Of a DNA stretch of 64,000 nucleotides, positions 1 to 9,341 are shown piece after piece. Location: contig CAVQBE010000024.1 in the NCBI GenBank assembly GCA_963710675.1, forward strand, positions 13,272 to 77,271. Direction: 5' to 3'. The stretch is from JACCZX01 sp963710675. GTDB lineage: Bacteria > Pseudomonadota > Gammaproteobacteria > Burkholderiales > Burkholderiaceae_F. The number at the start of each line of letters is the position of its first letter. Positions within the stretch are counted from its first letter, which is position 1. Made by a program: the position numbers and the translations under genes. The notes beneath the pieces were generated by a model. That model was not told the origin of the DNA. It did not search any database and was given only the letters and a program-made list of their open reading frames with translations.

Positions 1-1
1 T

Positions 2-61
2 GATGACCGCGTGCTGCTCTCGGCTATCGAAAGCGCAATCCGTACTCACACCGTGCGGTAA
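2..61 (+). CDS. Possible C-terminal end of a truncated gene
   Basis: The window opens in an open frame of 19 codons that reads DDRVLLSAIESAIRTHTVR and then stops at TAA. Its composition is protein-like, so it could be the tail of a gene that starts before the window. No family can be assigned from so short a piece. Confidence 0.25.
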   Translation, partial: DDRVLLSAIESAIRTHTVR

Positions 62-453
62 GGCGTTAAGCGAGTGCTCGATACGTAGACACGAACATCG
101 CCAAGCCAATATCGTTCAGGTTGAACTCATCGGCGTAGTCGTCATCAACAAGCACGACGCCACATGGGCCAGCCTTGTCCAAGCCCCGCCGCACTTCTGT
201 TGGAAGATGGTTTACTGCGGGTTTGAAGCGGTCATCCATCTCGCTGCCTCGATCACTCTGCTACCCACCCTAGAGCAATTGGGCCCGGTAATCATTGAAA
301 TCGTGCACGTGAACTCATCAAGAGTCTTCGCAAATCTCGACATGGCACGCTAACGCGGCTGCTACCAGCTACGGGTATTCTCTTTCTGTCTGCGCTGACG
401 AGCCGCACTATCGTCGCGCTCATTCGTCATCATCTGCATCGAGAGGGAGAAAA
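62..453. other. Intergenic stretch with a faint epimerase-like remnant
   Basis: No convincing gene is seen here. One forward frame (stop at 353) contains FEAVIHLAAS and, about 25 residues later, VNSSRVFANLDMAR. This faintly resembles the strand/helix pattern of NAD-dependent epimerases of the uronate dehydrogenase kind, where a VHL-containing strand is followed by a helix ending in EAAR. The N-terminal glycine motif is absent and codon use looks random, so it is at most a decayed fragment. The last 90 bases probably hold the promoter of the gene at 454. Confidence 0.25.
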
Positions 454-930
454 ATGGGAAGAACAACGCGCCTGTTGGTTTGCGTCCTGACACTATCGAC
501 GGCGGTGGCGGTATCAGCTCAGGAGAAGCGGGCGACGGAGCCAACGCCTGCGGAGTGGCGCGCGAAGATCCAAGCCGACAAGAAGGGCATCGTGGAGCGC
601 GCGATGAAGCTGACACCCGAGCAGGCAAAGAAGTTCTGGCCGCTGTACGACTCATTCCAGCAAGAATTGGAGAAACCGCGACGCGAGTACTCAAGAGCGG
701 TCATCGATTACGTTTCTGCGGGTGACACATTGAACGACGCGAGCGCGAAGCGGCTTGCCGAACAGGCGCTTTCGGCCACTGTTACTGAAGCACGTCTGCG
801 CGAAAAGCACTTCAAGAAACTTCTCGGCGCACTACCAGCCAAGACGGCTGCCCGTTACGCGCAGATAGAAAACAAGATCGAGGCGGTGCTTCGTTACGAA
901 ACGGCTGCAGCAGTACCGTTAGTGCAGTAG
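454..930 (+). CDS. Periplasmic Spy/CpxP-like small helical protein
   Basis: A 158-residue protein with a clear Sec signal peptide (positive start, hydrophobic residues 7-19, cleavage after VSA near residue 22). The mature part is almost wholly helical and charged. It includes LTPEQAKKFWPLYDSFQQEL around residues 53-72, a pattern typical of LTxxQ-motif periplasmic proteins related to Spy and CpxP, which bind unfolded envelope proteins or metals. The ATG lies a few bases after a GAGGGAG ribosome site. It sits seven bases before the DUF900 lipoprotein gene, so the two are probably co-transcribed. The chaperone role is inferred from weak similarity only. Confidence 0.55.
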   Translation: MGRTTRLLVCVLTLSTAVAVSAQEKRATEPTPAEWRAKIQADKKGIVERAMKLTPEQAKKFWPLYDSFQQELEKPRREYSRAVIDYVSAGDTLNDASAKRLAEQALSATVTEARLREKHFKKLLGALPAKTAARYAQIENKIEAVLRYETAAAVPLVQ

Positions 931-937
931 CAGCTTG

Positions 938-2194
938 ATGGTCTTTCGTTTTCCGCGCGAGTTCGTGCTCGCTGCGCTGACCGCGCTCGCAACCGGATGC
1001 GCGACGGTAGAGCCGCATCTAGTGCCGGCGCCCACGATCTTCAAGGACGATCGTCTTGCGTTCGAAAAGACGGTACCGGCTGAGCTTCAATCGACGCGAC
1101 TGCCGGTTTTCTTTGCCACCACACGCGCAGCCACCGGCGGGCCGGATCATTTCGGCAATGAATCTGCGCCGATGACACTCGGCGTTGCGCGAGTACGGCT
1201 CGGTGAGCAAGGTTGGAGCTGGAACGAACTGATCGCGTCCGACCGCACGAGCAGCGTCGACAAGCCGCGCAATGGGGCCGTCGAGTCGATCGAAATCATG
1301 GGTCGCGCGGGTGACGATGCAGCACTCAGCGACACCGATCGCGCGTTCGTTGCCGCAATCGACGCACAGCTGGCACGCATCCGCAACCCCGAGCTGGTCT
1401 TTTATGTGCACGGTTACAAAGTCACTTTCGACGAGGTTGCAGTACAGATGGGCTCGTTTGCGCACTACCTGGGTCAGCAAGCTACGGTGACGTTCCAGTG
1501 GCCGACCGGTACGAACTTCTGGAACTACTTGCTCGACTGCCCGCGTGCACATCGGTACATCCCGGACATCGAGCGCGTGATCGCGCTGCTGGCACGAACC
1601 AAGGCGCAGCACATCAACGTGATGGCCTACAGCTGTGGCTCGCCATTGCTCGCGGCTGCATTGGATCGGCTGCGCTCGCGCAACTACGAGCTCGATCACG
1701 AGGCACTGCAGCGGCGCTACCGGCTTGGCAATGTCATCTTCGTCGCGTCCGATGTTGATCTGAAGACATTCGCGCGTGAACACGTGCAGCCAGCGCTTGA
1801 CCTGGCTCGCCAGGTCATCGTCTACTTCTCGCAGATCGACCGCGCACTCGGATTTTCGGCGCTGCTCGCAGGGACCTCGCGCCTTGGCCAACCCGATATC
1901 TCCGATCTAACCGCAGAGGAGATTCAACGCCTGGCTTCGAATCCTCGCTTCCAGGCAATCAATGTCACGGACGTTCGAGGCGCGCACGAGATGGGCGGCA
2001 TGAAAGGCCACGGCTACTGGTATGCCAACGAAATTATCTCAACCGACGTGGCGCTTTCGCTGCGCTATCCGATACCGCCTGCCAACCGCTGCCTGACTAA
2101 CCCGGAAGGCAAGCGCGTTTGGCACATCCCGAACAATTACGTCGACTGTGTTGCTAATCGGTTGCTGGAGCGCTATCCGGAGCTTCGACGCTAG
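938..2194 (+). CDS. DUF900-family alpha/beta hydrolase lipoprotein
   Basis: A protein of about 418 residues. The N-terminus is a lipoprotein signal with lipobox LATGC (Cys near residue 20), so it should be membrane anchored. The body matches the DUF900 alpha/beta-hydrolase family: VFFATTR around residue 53, the YVHGYKVTF oxyanion loop around 155, and the nucleophile elbow AYSCGS around 230, where Ser follows Ala-Tyr as it follows Ala-His in relatives. A late GAHEMGG-KGHGYW segment supplies a likely catalytic His. The substrate is unknown; relatives are called esterases without proof. A TTG at 935 directly before the ATG is an alternative start. There is no strong ribosome site, which fits translation coupled to the preceding gene. 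Confidence 0.7.
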   Translation: MVFRFPREFVLAALTALATGCATVEPHLVPAPTIFKDDRLAFEKTVPAELQSTRLPVFFATTRAATGGPDHFGNESAPMTLGVARVRLGEQGWSWNELIASDRTSSVDKPRNGAVESIEIMGRAGDDAALSDTDRAFVAAIDAQLARIRNPELVFYVHGYKVTFDEVAVQMGSFAHYLGQQATVTFQWPTGTNFWNYLLDCPRAHRYIPDIERVIALLARTKAQHINVMAYSCGSPLLAAALDRLRSRNYELDHEALQRRYRLGNVIFVASDVDLKTFAREHVQPALDLARQVIVYFSQIDRALGFSALLAGTSRLGQPDISDLTAEEIQRLASNPRFQAINVTDVRGAHEMGGMKGHGYWYANEIISTDVALSLRYPIPPANRCLTNPEGKRVWHIPNNYVDCVANRLLERYPELRR

Positions 2195-2249
2195 GCAGGA
2201 TCGTGAACTTGTCGCAAACTCGCGCACCCTGTAGATCCGAAGGGATGTC

Positions 2250-3056
2250 ATGACCTACCGCTCCAGATCAGTGCTGCTGTTGCTTGCCGGCTCGATGTGC
2301 GTCCCAGCATTTGCCGCGAGTGACCCTTGGGGCGATTCACCGTTCACGCTGCAGCTCGGCGCTTTCCGTGCCGACGCGGAAACGACGGTGCGTCTTGATT
2401 CCACAGTACTGGGCCGCGGCACCTCACTCAACCTCGAAGGCGACCTCGGCGTTGACGACTCAAAGATTCTCCCGGAGTTCTCGTTTCTGTGGCGTATCAA
2501 TCCGCGCCACGGCATCGAGGGCTCGTACGTGACGCTGAACCGCAGCGGATCGCGCACGATTTCCGGGACGATCCAGTTCGGCGACGTGATCTACCCGCTG
2601 AACTCAACGGTGAACTCGAAGTTCGATTCGGACGTATTCCGCGTCGCGTACCGTTATTCGCCGATCAATGACAACGGCAATGAGTTGTCGTTGCTGCTCG
2701 GCGCGCACTACACAACGTTCGATGTGGCGCTTGGGACCGCCAACGGCACGCTCTCAGAATCGGCCTCGGTGGACGTTCCATTGCCGACGATCGGTGCGCG
2801 CGGCAGCCTGCGGATTGCAGACGATTGGCGCCTGACGGGATTTGCGCAACTGATGAAGCTGAAAGTCGGCGACTACGACGGAAGTTTGGTGAATGCGAGT
2901 GCTGGCATCGAGTGGACGTTTTTGCGCCAGGCGTATGTCGGTTTGGGTTACAGCTACTACCGTTACGATCTCGAGTCTGAAAAGAACGACGCGCGCGGCG
3001 AATTCACGTATCGCTTTGACGGCCCGTCGCTGTACCTCGGCTTTGCATTTCGCTAG
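2250..3056 (+). CDS. Outer-membrane beta-barrel protein
   Basis: A 268-residue protein with a 23-residue Sec signal ending in AFA. The mature chain alternates short amphipathic strands and polar turns, for example LQLGAF, FSFLWRINPRHGIEGSY, VFRVAYRYSP and YVGLGYSYYRYDL, and ends in YLGFAFR, the aromatic C-terminal signature recognised by the BAM complex. The length suits an 8-10 stranded barrel of the OmpA/OmpW-like type. No transport function can be deduced. It is followed by a perfect 13-bp hairpin terminator. Confidence 0.7.
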   Translation: MTYRSRSVLLLLAGSMCVPAFAASDPWGDSPFTLQLGAFRADAETTVRLDSTVLGRGTSLNLEGDLGVDDSKILPEFSFLWRINPRHGIEGSYVTLNRSGSRTISGTIQFGDVIYPLNSTVNSKFDSDVFRVAYRYSPINDNGNELSLLLGAHYTTFDVALGTANGTLSESASVDVPLPTIGARGSLRIADDWRLTGFAQLMKLKVGDYDGSLVNASAGIEWTFLRQAYVGLGYSYYRYDLESEKNDARGEFTYRFDGPSLYLGFAFR

Positions 3057-3071
3057 CGCTGCGCGCTTGAT

Positions 3072-3100
3072 AAAGGGACGCCGCTCTGCGGCGTCCCTTT
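3072..3100. terminator. Bidirectional hairpin terminator between convergent genes
   Basis: A perfect 13-bp inverted repeat with a three-base loop (arms 3072-3084 and 3088-3100). The arms begin with AAA and end with TTT, so both strands carry a short U run. It lies between the convergent stop codons at 3056 and 3105. Confidence 0.8.
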
Positions 3101-3104
3101 CGCA

Positions 3105-3671
3105 TCAATTCAGGTCTTTGTCTTTCCAGTACTTGCGACCGCCTGCGGCAACGCCGGCGGACAGCCCGGTACGGGTCATCGGATAAACCTCGATCGGTGG
3201 TTTCTTGCCGATGCTTTCACCCTTCGCGGCTGTGCCGCCTTTGCCCGCCACTGCGGCAGAAGCCTCGGCAGATCCCGCAAATTCCCAGCCCGAATCGACA
3301 AACTTGGTCATCGTGGCCTTGTCGTTGAAGACGAGCACCTCGCGATAGTCCTTGATGCCGATATCGACGCCGGCGGTGGCCTGGCCCATGCCCATGTAAA
3401 TGTCTTTCTTGGTGACGTTGTCGTGCACAAGCCCGCGACCGCCGGCACCACCAATGATGAACGACACGCCGAAGCTCGAGAAGCAGCCATAACCCGGCGC
3501 CTTGCTGACTTCCGCTTTCATTTCCGGCCTTGACTTATAGAGCATGCCGAGCGCCTCATCGCACATCTTTTTCAATTCCGCTCTTTGTGCCGCCACATCC
3601 GCTGCGTGCGCGGTCACGCTCCACGCAAGCGCGGGAACGAGCATCAGGCTCAAAACAGATTTGATTGTCAT
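3105..3671 (-). CDS. SYLF-domain (YSC84/DUF500) lipid-binding protein
   Basis: A protein of about 188 residues with a Sec signal (MTIKSVLSLMLVPALAW to AHA). It is followed by the SYLF domain: APGYGCFSSFGVSFIIGGAGGRGLV, then the conserved glycine-rich DIYMGMGQATAGVDIG and DYREVLVFND segments. SYLF domains bind phosphoinositides in eukaryotes; bacterial members are secreted or periplasmic proteins of unclear role. The start chosen has a strong AAGGAGG site six bases upstream; an upstream in-frame ATG at 3737 has none and would bury the signal peptide. Confidence 0.8.
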   Translation of the reverse strand: MTIKSVLSLMLVPALAWSVTAHAADVAAQRAELKKMCDEALGMLYKSRPEMKAEVSKAPGYGCFSSFGVSFIIGGAGGRGLVHDNVTKKDIYMGMGQATAGVDIGIKDYREVLVFNDKATMTKFVDSGWEFAGSAEASAAVAGKGGTAAKGESIGKKPPIEVYPMTRTGLSAGVAAGGRKYWKDKDLN

Positions 3672-3910
3672 TTTTCCTCCTTGGAAAGTATCGCGACGCG
3701 ATGCGCGTATGTTCGCGCATGCGCAATGAGGTTGCAAGCGAAGGGATCGCGATGAGGCCGAGCAGCTACCTTACCGAGTCAGGGAAGCGATTGTGATGAT
3801 CGGACTTGATGATCCCCTTCTTGCCAATCACGATAGGCTGCGGCGATTGAGCTCGGCCTTGGGTGACGAGCTCCAACGTCAGCTTGAAAATGCGTCTTCT
3901 AAGGACGAGC

Positions 3911-4531
3911 GTGGCAACTAACCACCGTGATCGACTGCTAACCGCGTTGCTGTTAGCCACACTGATCGCGCTGCTTGTGTCAGGGTGGCGGCCGTACGAT
4001 CGAACGACCTGGCTACTTGAAGTTGCGCCGGTGCTGATCGTATTGCCGATCCTGATTGCGACTCGCCACAGCTATCCGCTTACCACCCTGCTGTACGTAT
4101 TGATTTTTCTGCACGCGTTGGTATTGATCCTCGGCGGCACGTATACCTATGCGCGGGTGCCGCTGGGCGCATGGGTCCAGCAAGCGTTCGATCTGTCGCG
4201 TAATCCCTACGACAAGCTCGGTCACTTCATGCAAGGGTTTGTACCAGCCATGGTGGCGCGCGAGATCCTGCTCCGAGGCAATTACGTACAGGGACGCCGC
4301 ATGGTTGCCTTTCTGTGCATCTGCATCGCCCTGGCGATCAGCGCTGTGTATGAGCTGGTCGAGTGGTGGGCAGCACTGGCGCTTGGCCAGGGCGCCGAGG
4401 AATTTCTCGGGACGCAAGGCGACCCATGGGATACGCAGTCCGACATGTTCTGCGCCGGCCTTGGCGCAGTGTTTGCTTTGTTCTCACTCTCAGCGGTACA
4501 CGATCGGCAACTTGCCGCGTTAAGCCGCTAA
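3911..4531 (+). CDS. DUF2238 (YjdF-like) inner-membrane protein
   Basis: A polytopic membrane protein of about 206 residues with five to six hydrophobic spans. It carries the DUF2238 signatures: GGTYTYARVPLG, NPYDKLGHFMQGFVPAMVAREIL, ELVEWWAALALG, FLGTQGDPWDTQSDM and a terminal GLGAVFALFS span. The conserved acidic and histidine residues face one membrane side in this family, but no reaction is known. The GTG at 3911 has AAGGA six bases upstream and gives a length close to E. coli YjdF; in-frame GTG 3863 and ATG 3890 are alternatives. Confidence 0.75.
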   Translation: MATNHRDRLLTALLLATLIALLVSGWRPYDRTTWLLEVAPVLIVLPILIATRHSYPLTTLLYVLIFLHALVLILGGTYTYARVPLGAWVQQAFDLSRNPYDKLGHFMQGFVPAMVAREILLRGNYVQGRRMVAFLCICIALAISAVYELVEWWAALALGQGAEEFLGTQGDPWDTQSDMFCAGLGAVFALFSLSAVHDRQLAALSR

Positions 4532-4664
4532 CTGCGGGCCGTTCGTCGCCCATTGTCGAATAGTCCGCAGGGTGCGTGCGTAATCGGCCATTCAGCGGAT
4601 TGCGGGTTGTCTATAACAATCGCACTGTCACAAAGTTGAACGAAACTAACGCCTGGAGACGGCG

Positions 4665-4949
4665 ATGTTGATGCGAGTGCGCGAGCGAGCTAACGAAGTA
4701 CAGATCGAGTTGTCCGGTGTTGCCGGCCGGCAGCAGTCGGTACTGGCCGCGCTAGACGCATGTCAGCGTTGCATCGCAGGTGGCAGTACAACTCCCGCAT
4801 CAGTCAGCGTTCGCGCACGTGCCGACGGCATGCAGGTTCGCCTGCGCCCATCCGAAGGCGAGCAACTCGACGTTCAGGAGATTTACCGCTGCTTGCGGCG
4901 CGCGCTGATCGAGCGCACGCGCACGGTGCTCGTTCCGCGCGCGATCTGA
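4665..4949 (+). CDS. Small hypothetical protein (94 aa)
   Basis: I do not recognise this family. The protein starts at an ATG six bases after GGAG. It is soluble and rather Arg-rich, with an alternating strand-helix-strand look: EVQIELSGVAGRQQSVLAAL, then VSVRARADGMQVRL and a C-terminal helix EIYRCLRRALIERTR. There is no signal peptide or metal site. It stands alone between a membrane protein and a leftward outer-membrane gene. Codon use matches the neighbours, so it is probably real. Confidence 0.5.
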   Translation: MLMRVRERANEVQIELSGVAGRQQSVLAALDACQRCIAGGSTTPASVSVRARADGMQVRLRPSEGEQLDVQEIYRCLRRALIERTRTVLVPRAI

Positions 4950-5068
4950 CAAAGCGCCGAAAGGCGCAGCGAGCGGACGAGATTGCGTCGACGAGCGCAA
5001 GCGTACAAGGCGTACGTTGAGCACCGCGGACGCAGATCGGCCCGCGCAGTAGCCTTGCGGCGCTTTGT

Positions 5069-5734
5069 CTAGAAGCGCAAGCCAAAGCCAACCGATATCA
5101 CCGGGTACAGGCGTAGGTCGTCTGCACCTTCGCGGAAATCAGGTTCGTCGGCGTGCAACTGTGAGCAGGCGCTGGCAGATAGACCCGGAACGCACGCGCC
5201 TGACAACATTGCGCTCGGCCGCTGATACATAACACCCAAATCGGCACTGAAGTACAGGCGCGGAGCCGGGGCGTCGCGTCAACCCCCATCCAACGCCCAG
5301 GTACGGGCTCGCTCTTGAAAAGGCCAGCCGCCCGTCGAGCATGCCGACCGAGGAATACGGCATGCCGTTGACGTTGATCGTTCCGCCGATCGATTGGGCG
5401 GTTCCCGTGAAGCGCAGGTTGTTATACAGCAGCCCGCCGGACAGCCTGAAACCGGTGGCATACGGGTGCCAATCGGCGAGCAAAAAGCCGGTGCCGAGGC
5501 GAGACGTGCCGTCGTACGCGCGCGGTTTTCGTCGTAGTCGTACGCCACGGACGCCACTGATCGAGAGCCGCGAATGCCGAAGTGCTCTGTGACAAGCGAT
5601 TCAAGTTCGAGTCCGATACCCGGAGTGCCAAACCGAAGCCCGCCCCCCAACCCTTGAGCGGAAGCGCTTGCCGCCGTCAGGCAAGAAACAGCGGCGAGCA
5701 GCAACGACCCGATGGATTTGCGAATTGCTTGCAC
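5069..5734 (-). CDS. Outer-membrane beta-barrel protein (frameshifted)
   Basis: This reads from a GTG with GGGAG five bases upstream. It has a signal peptide (RKSIGSLLLAAVSCL to ASA) and then barrel strands such as GLGGGLRFGTPGIGLELESL, HPYATGFRLSGGLLYNNLRF and LAFSRASPYLGVGWG. The true C-terminus is VISVGFGLRF directly before a TAG, a classical outer-membrane signature. The frame changes near 5500 and 5270, and at least once more before the stop. Because every segment keeps family character, the breaks look like sequencing indels. Function is unknown; it is a small barrel comparable to OmpW or opacity proteins. Confidence 0.6.
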
Positions 5735-5956
5735 GCCAACTCCCGATCGAACCCGCGGATCGCCCATACGAACACTAGGCTCAATGGTGCGCCCCGAATG
5801 CGCAGTCAGTCCACGCAATTCTTGACGAATTCGTGACTCCAGGTGGTTGTGCACTTCGTCTAAGTGAACGGTCACAACCGCCCGAACGCGCGATGGCTGT
5901 CGCTACGTGCGGTTGTCTCAAATTTGGCGATGCCGTCGCCGAGGTGAACAGCGATG

Positions 5957-6489
5957 CTATTCGGATTCTTCGAACTTCGGCTCGCGCCGGATCGGGCGGC
6001 GCTGAGCTGCGGCGGGGCCGCTCGTCCCGCGCGAAGCGGTCGGACGGCGGTCTTGGACGGGCGCCCGAAGGGGGGCCGGAGCGCGGACCCGTCAGGCGCG
6101 CCCGTGCGCGGGCGATCGAAGCTGCGCGCCGGGGCTGCGCGGACCGCCGCCCGCCAGCCGCGCCAGCCGAATCACCATCCTGAGCGCTTCGTTGACCGCC
6201 TCGGAGTCACGGAAAACGCGCGCCACATCCGGATCAAGCGCAATGGCTCCATCGCGCGCGGGCGCCCGCAGGCGCTCGCCGAAAGGCGCATCGCGGCACG
6301 GGGCTCGGGCGCGGCGGGCGCTCGGCGCGCTGGTAAGGATCGGCGCGATTGAATTCGCGGGGCTTCGCTCTCGCTGCGCCGAACTTGCGGTCCATTGCAG
6401 CGCGCGCTCGGGGGCCGCTCCGGGTGCCCGCGGGGGAACGCGATCAACACGCGATCTTTACCGCGATTTTTATCGTCGAACCGTTTCAT
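5957..6489 (-). CDS. Arg/Pro-rich conserved small protein downstream of fadD (frameshifted)
   Basis: A tentative gene starting eight bases after the fadD stop. It begins MKRFDDKNRGKDRVLIAFPRG. A later frame gives GAIALDPDVARVFRDSEAVNEALRMVIRLARLAGG, which looks like a real folded helix-rich segment. The rest is low-complexity Arg/Pro/Ala sequence ending EPKFEESE before a TAG. Two or more frame changes are needed, in very GC-rich DNA where indel errors are common. No function can be given. The alternative is that only part of this 530-base stretch is coding; no other gene is visible in it. Confidence 0.4.
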
Positions 6490-6496
6490 CAATGAC

Positions 6497-8180
6497 CTAA
6501 GCCGCTTTCTGGTCGCGCAATTCACGCCGCAGGATCTTGCCGACATTGGTCTTCGGCAAGTCCGAACGGAACTCGATGTACTTCGGCTTCTTATAGCCGG
6601 TTAAATGCTCTTTGCAAAACTCGGCAACATCTTTCTCGGTCAGCGCCGCGTCCTTCTTGACGACGAACAGTTTCACCGCTTCGCCTGCGCTGCTCGTCGG
6701 GCACGCCGATCGCCGCGCATTCGAGGACGCCCGGATGCATCGCGACCACCCCTTCAACTTCGTTCGGATACACGTTGAAGCCAGACACCAGGATCATGTC
6801 CTTCTTGCGATCGACGATCTTCGTATAGCCCTCGGCGTCCATGACGCCGATGTCGCCACTGCGAAAAAATCCGTCAGGTGTCATCACCTTCGCAGTCTCC
6901 TCCGGCCGCTGCCAGTAACCCGCCATCACCTGCGGCCCGCGAATCGCGATCTCGCCGACACTTCCGACCGGCAACTGCTTGCCATCGTCATCCAGGATCG
7001 CGATGTCGGTCGACGGCATCGGTAACCCGATGGAGCCGGTGTACTTCGTTGTGTTAGTTGCGGTTGCAAGTCGCGCCCGGTGAAGTCTCCGACAAACCAT
7101 AGGCTTCGCAGATCGGGGTGCCGGTGAGCTTCAGCCATCTTTCAGCCACGGCCTGCTGTACCGCCATGCCCCCACCGAGCGACAAGATCAGCGATTTGAA
7201 ATCGAGTTTCTTGAAATCGTCGTTGTTCAGCAGGCCATTGAACAGCGTGTTGACCGCAGGGAACACGCCGAACTTGTGCTTGCGCAAGTTCCTTGACGAA
7301 CGCCGGGATATCGCGCGGATTCGGAATCAACAGATTCTTGCCACCGGTGCGCATCGACAACAGCGCGCAGCACGTCAGCGCGAAGATGTGATACAGCGGC
7401 AACGCGGTCACAGTGATCATCTGCTCGCCGGGCTTCAATTTGGCGAGCGCCGGCTGATACCACGCTTCTGCCTGCAGCATGTTGGCGATCACGTTGCGAT
7501 GCGTAAGCGTCGCGCCTTTGCTGACACCCGTTGTTCCGCCGGTGTACTGCAGGAACGCAACGTCACTGTGGCTGCACTCGACGTGCTTCAGGCTCATTTT
7601 CTGGCCGTCTGCCAGCACGTCGTTCCAGCGCAGACGCATTCGGTAACGAAAACGCCGGCACCATTTTCTTCACGTTGCGCACGACAAAGTTGACGATCAG
7701 GCTCTTGGGGAACGGCAGCATGTCGCCCATTGCGCACACCACGACGGTCTTGGTGGGCACCTTGTCGATCACCTGCTGCAAGGTGGTGGCAAAGTTCTCG
7801 AGAATGAAAATCGCCTCGGCGCCCGAGTCTTTCAACTGATGCTCGAGCTCGCGCGGCGTATACAGCGGATTGACGTTGACGACCGTATACCCCGCGCGCA
7901 GCACACCCGCCATCGCCACCGGATACTGCAGCACGTTCGGCATCATGATCGCGATCCGCGTGCCCTTGGCGAATCCCCTGCTCTGCAGCCATGCACCGAT
8001 CGCCGCCGAGTTCTGGTCGAGCTGCCCGAAGGTCATCTCCGCACCCATGAAGCTGTACGCACCTTGGCCGCTGTACTTCTTGAATGCTTCGTCAAGAAGC
8101 TGGATTAGCGATTTGTATCGGCCTGCATCGATATCGGCGGGCACGCCTTGCGGATAGTTTTTCAGCCAGAACCGGTCCAT
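6497..8180 (-). CDS. fadD: Long-chain fatty-acid--CoA ligase (frameshifted)
   Basis: An acyl-CoA synthetase that activates fatty acids with ATP and CoA for beta-oxidation or lipid synthesis, at the inner membrane or in the cytosol. It starts MDRFWLKNYPQGVPADID, a typical FadD opening, behind AGGGAG. Core motifs are the AMP-binding loop YTGGTTGVSKGA, GYGL-type CEAYGLSETSP, FRSGDIGVMD, the hinge VDRKKDMILVSGFNVYPNEVE and the catalytic-lysine end KTNVGKILRRELRD. The span codes for about 561 residues, normal for the family. The frame changes near 7640, 7285, 7060 and 6700. All motifs survive, so the gene is probably intact in the organism. Confidence 0.88.
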
Positions 8181-8234
8181 GGTCTCCCTTTTATCTTGTA
8201 GTTTTCATCACGCAACCGTCATCATAGACGCGCG

Positions 8235-9307
8235 CTAACGCTGCGCCAGCATGCCGCGCAGCGACTCATCGCGGCGCTCTTTCGGAAGCGCAGCCAGGCG
8301 CTTGACCTCTTCGTAAAACCGCGGAAAGTCTCCACCACTTGCGCCAGCACTGCGTCGAACGCGGGCACCAGATCGTTGTAAGCCCCAATCGATGCCAGAT
8401 GCGCGTTAGTCAGGTCCTGTGCAAAAAATCGGTCGTAGCCGGCGAATCCACCCCAGGCCGCCTTCAACCGCGCGTAGTCCTCTTTTAACGAGGCGAAAAG
8501 CTGCTGCTTGCGCGCGCGCTTGAGCTCGTCCGCCTGCTGACTCTGGTAGTTCTGAAAGAGCAGCCCTCGATATTGCAGCAGCAGATTCAGAAACTCCTGA
8601 CGCCGCTGCGCAAACTGGGCGTACGCCATTCGCGATGCATCATCTCCATGCGCGGCCAACCAACGGCGCACGCCTTCACGCTCCACCGCCGTGGCGAAAG
8701 ACTCGTTGAATGTCGTATCACCGCCGACGAAAACCACCTGGTGCGCCAGTTCGTGAAAGATGAGTCCAGCGAGCTGACCTTCGGTGCCGCCGATGAACGT
8801 GTTCAAAAGCGGATCCGAAAACCAACCGAGCGTCGAATACGCGGGCACGCCGGTCACGTTGACTTCGTACCCTTCGGCACGCAGCGCCGCGGCGGCACTG
8901 TCGGCCGAGTCGCGATCGAAGTAGCCGCGATACGCGGCGCACCCGACCATCGGATAGCACCATTGCTTCAACTCGAGCGACAACTCCGGCGCAGCAAACA
9001 CATTCCACACCACGTACGCGCGTTGCAGATCCGCATACGATCGATAGCTGCCATTTTCGGGTAGCCCAAGCTGCTGGGATGCAAACGCGCGAATCTGCTG
9101 CGCTCGCTGCAAGCGCTGCTTCAGCGATTCAGCGGTACCTGGGTCGGCGACCAGTTCCGGGATCGGCCGTGCCGCACGCAGCATCGCAAAATGCCCGTCA
9201 ATCGACTGCGCGTAGTAGCCGAGCGAGGAACAGCCGGCAGCTCCAGCGATCGCAAGCACGATCGCGCTAGGCAGCAGTACGCGCTTGGTGAAGGCTGGGG
9301 AAATCAT
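8235..9307 (-). CDS. Predicted zinc aminopeptidase lipoprotein (PF10023-like, frameshifted end)
   Basis: A lipoprotein (signal to lipobox AGAAGC) of about 357 residues with the aminopeptidase family pattern. QWCYPMVGCAAYRGYFD is followed by TLGWFSDPLLNTF and the zinc site LIFHELAHQVVFV (HExxH), with downstream NESFATAVEREGVRRWL likely giving the third ligand and a helper Glu. The family is predicted to be membrane-anchored M-type peptidases; substrates are unknown. Near 8330 the frame changes. The restored tail reads DFPRFYEEVKRLAALPKE and ends at TAG 8237-8235. ATG 9307 is preferred to the TTG at 9316. Confidence 0.75.
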
Positions 9308-9341
9308 CGGGCGCAATTGTGCCCGCTGGCTTCCGCGACGA

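Noticed and set aside
3766..3960. A 64-codon minus-strand frame between the SYLF and DUF2238 genes
   Set aside because: It overlaps the DUF2238 start, lacks a ribosome site and shows no family features; it may be a remnant, but there is not enough to call it.
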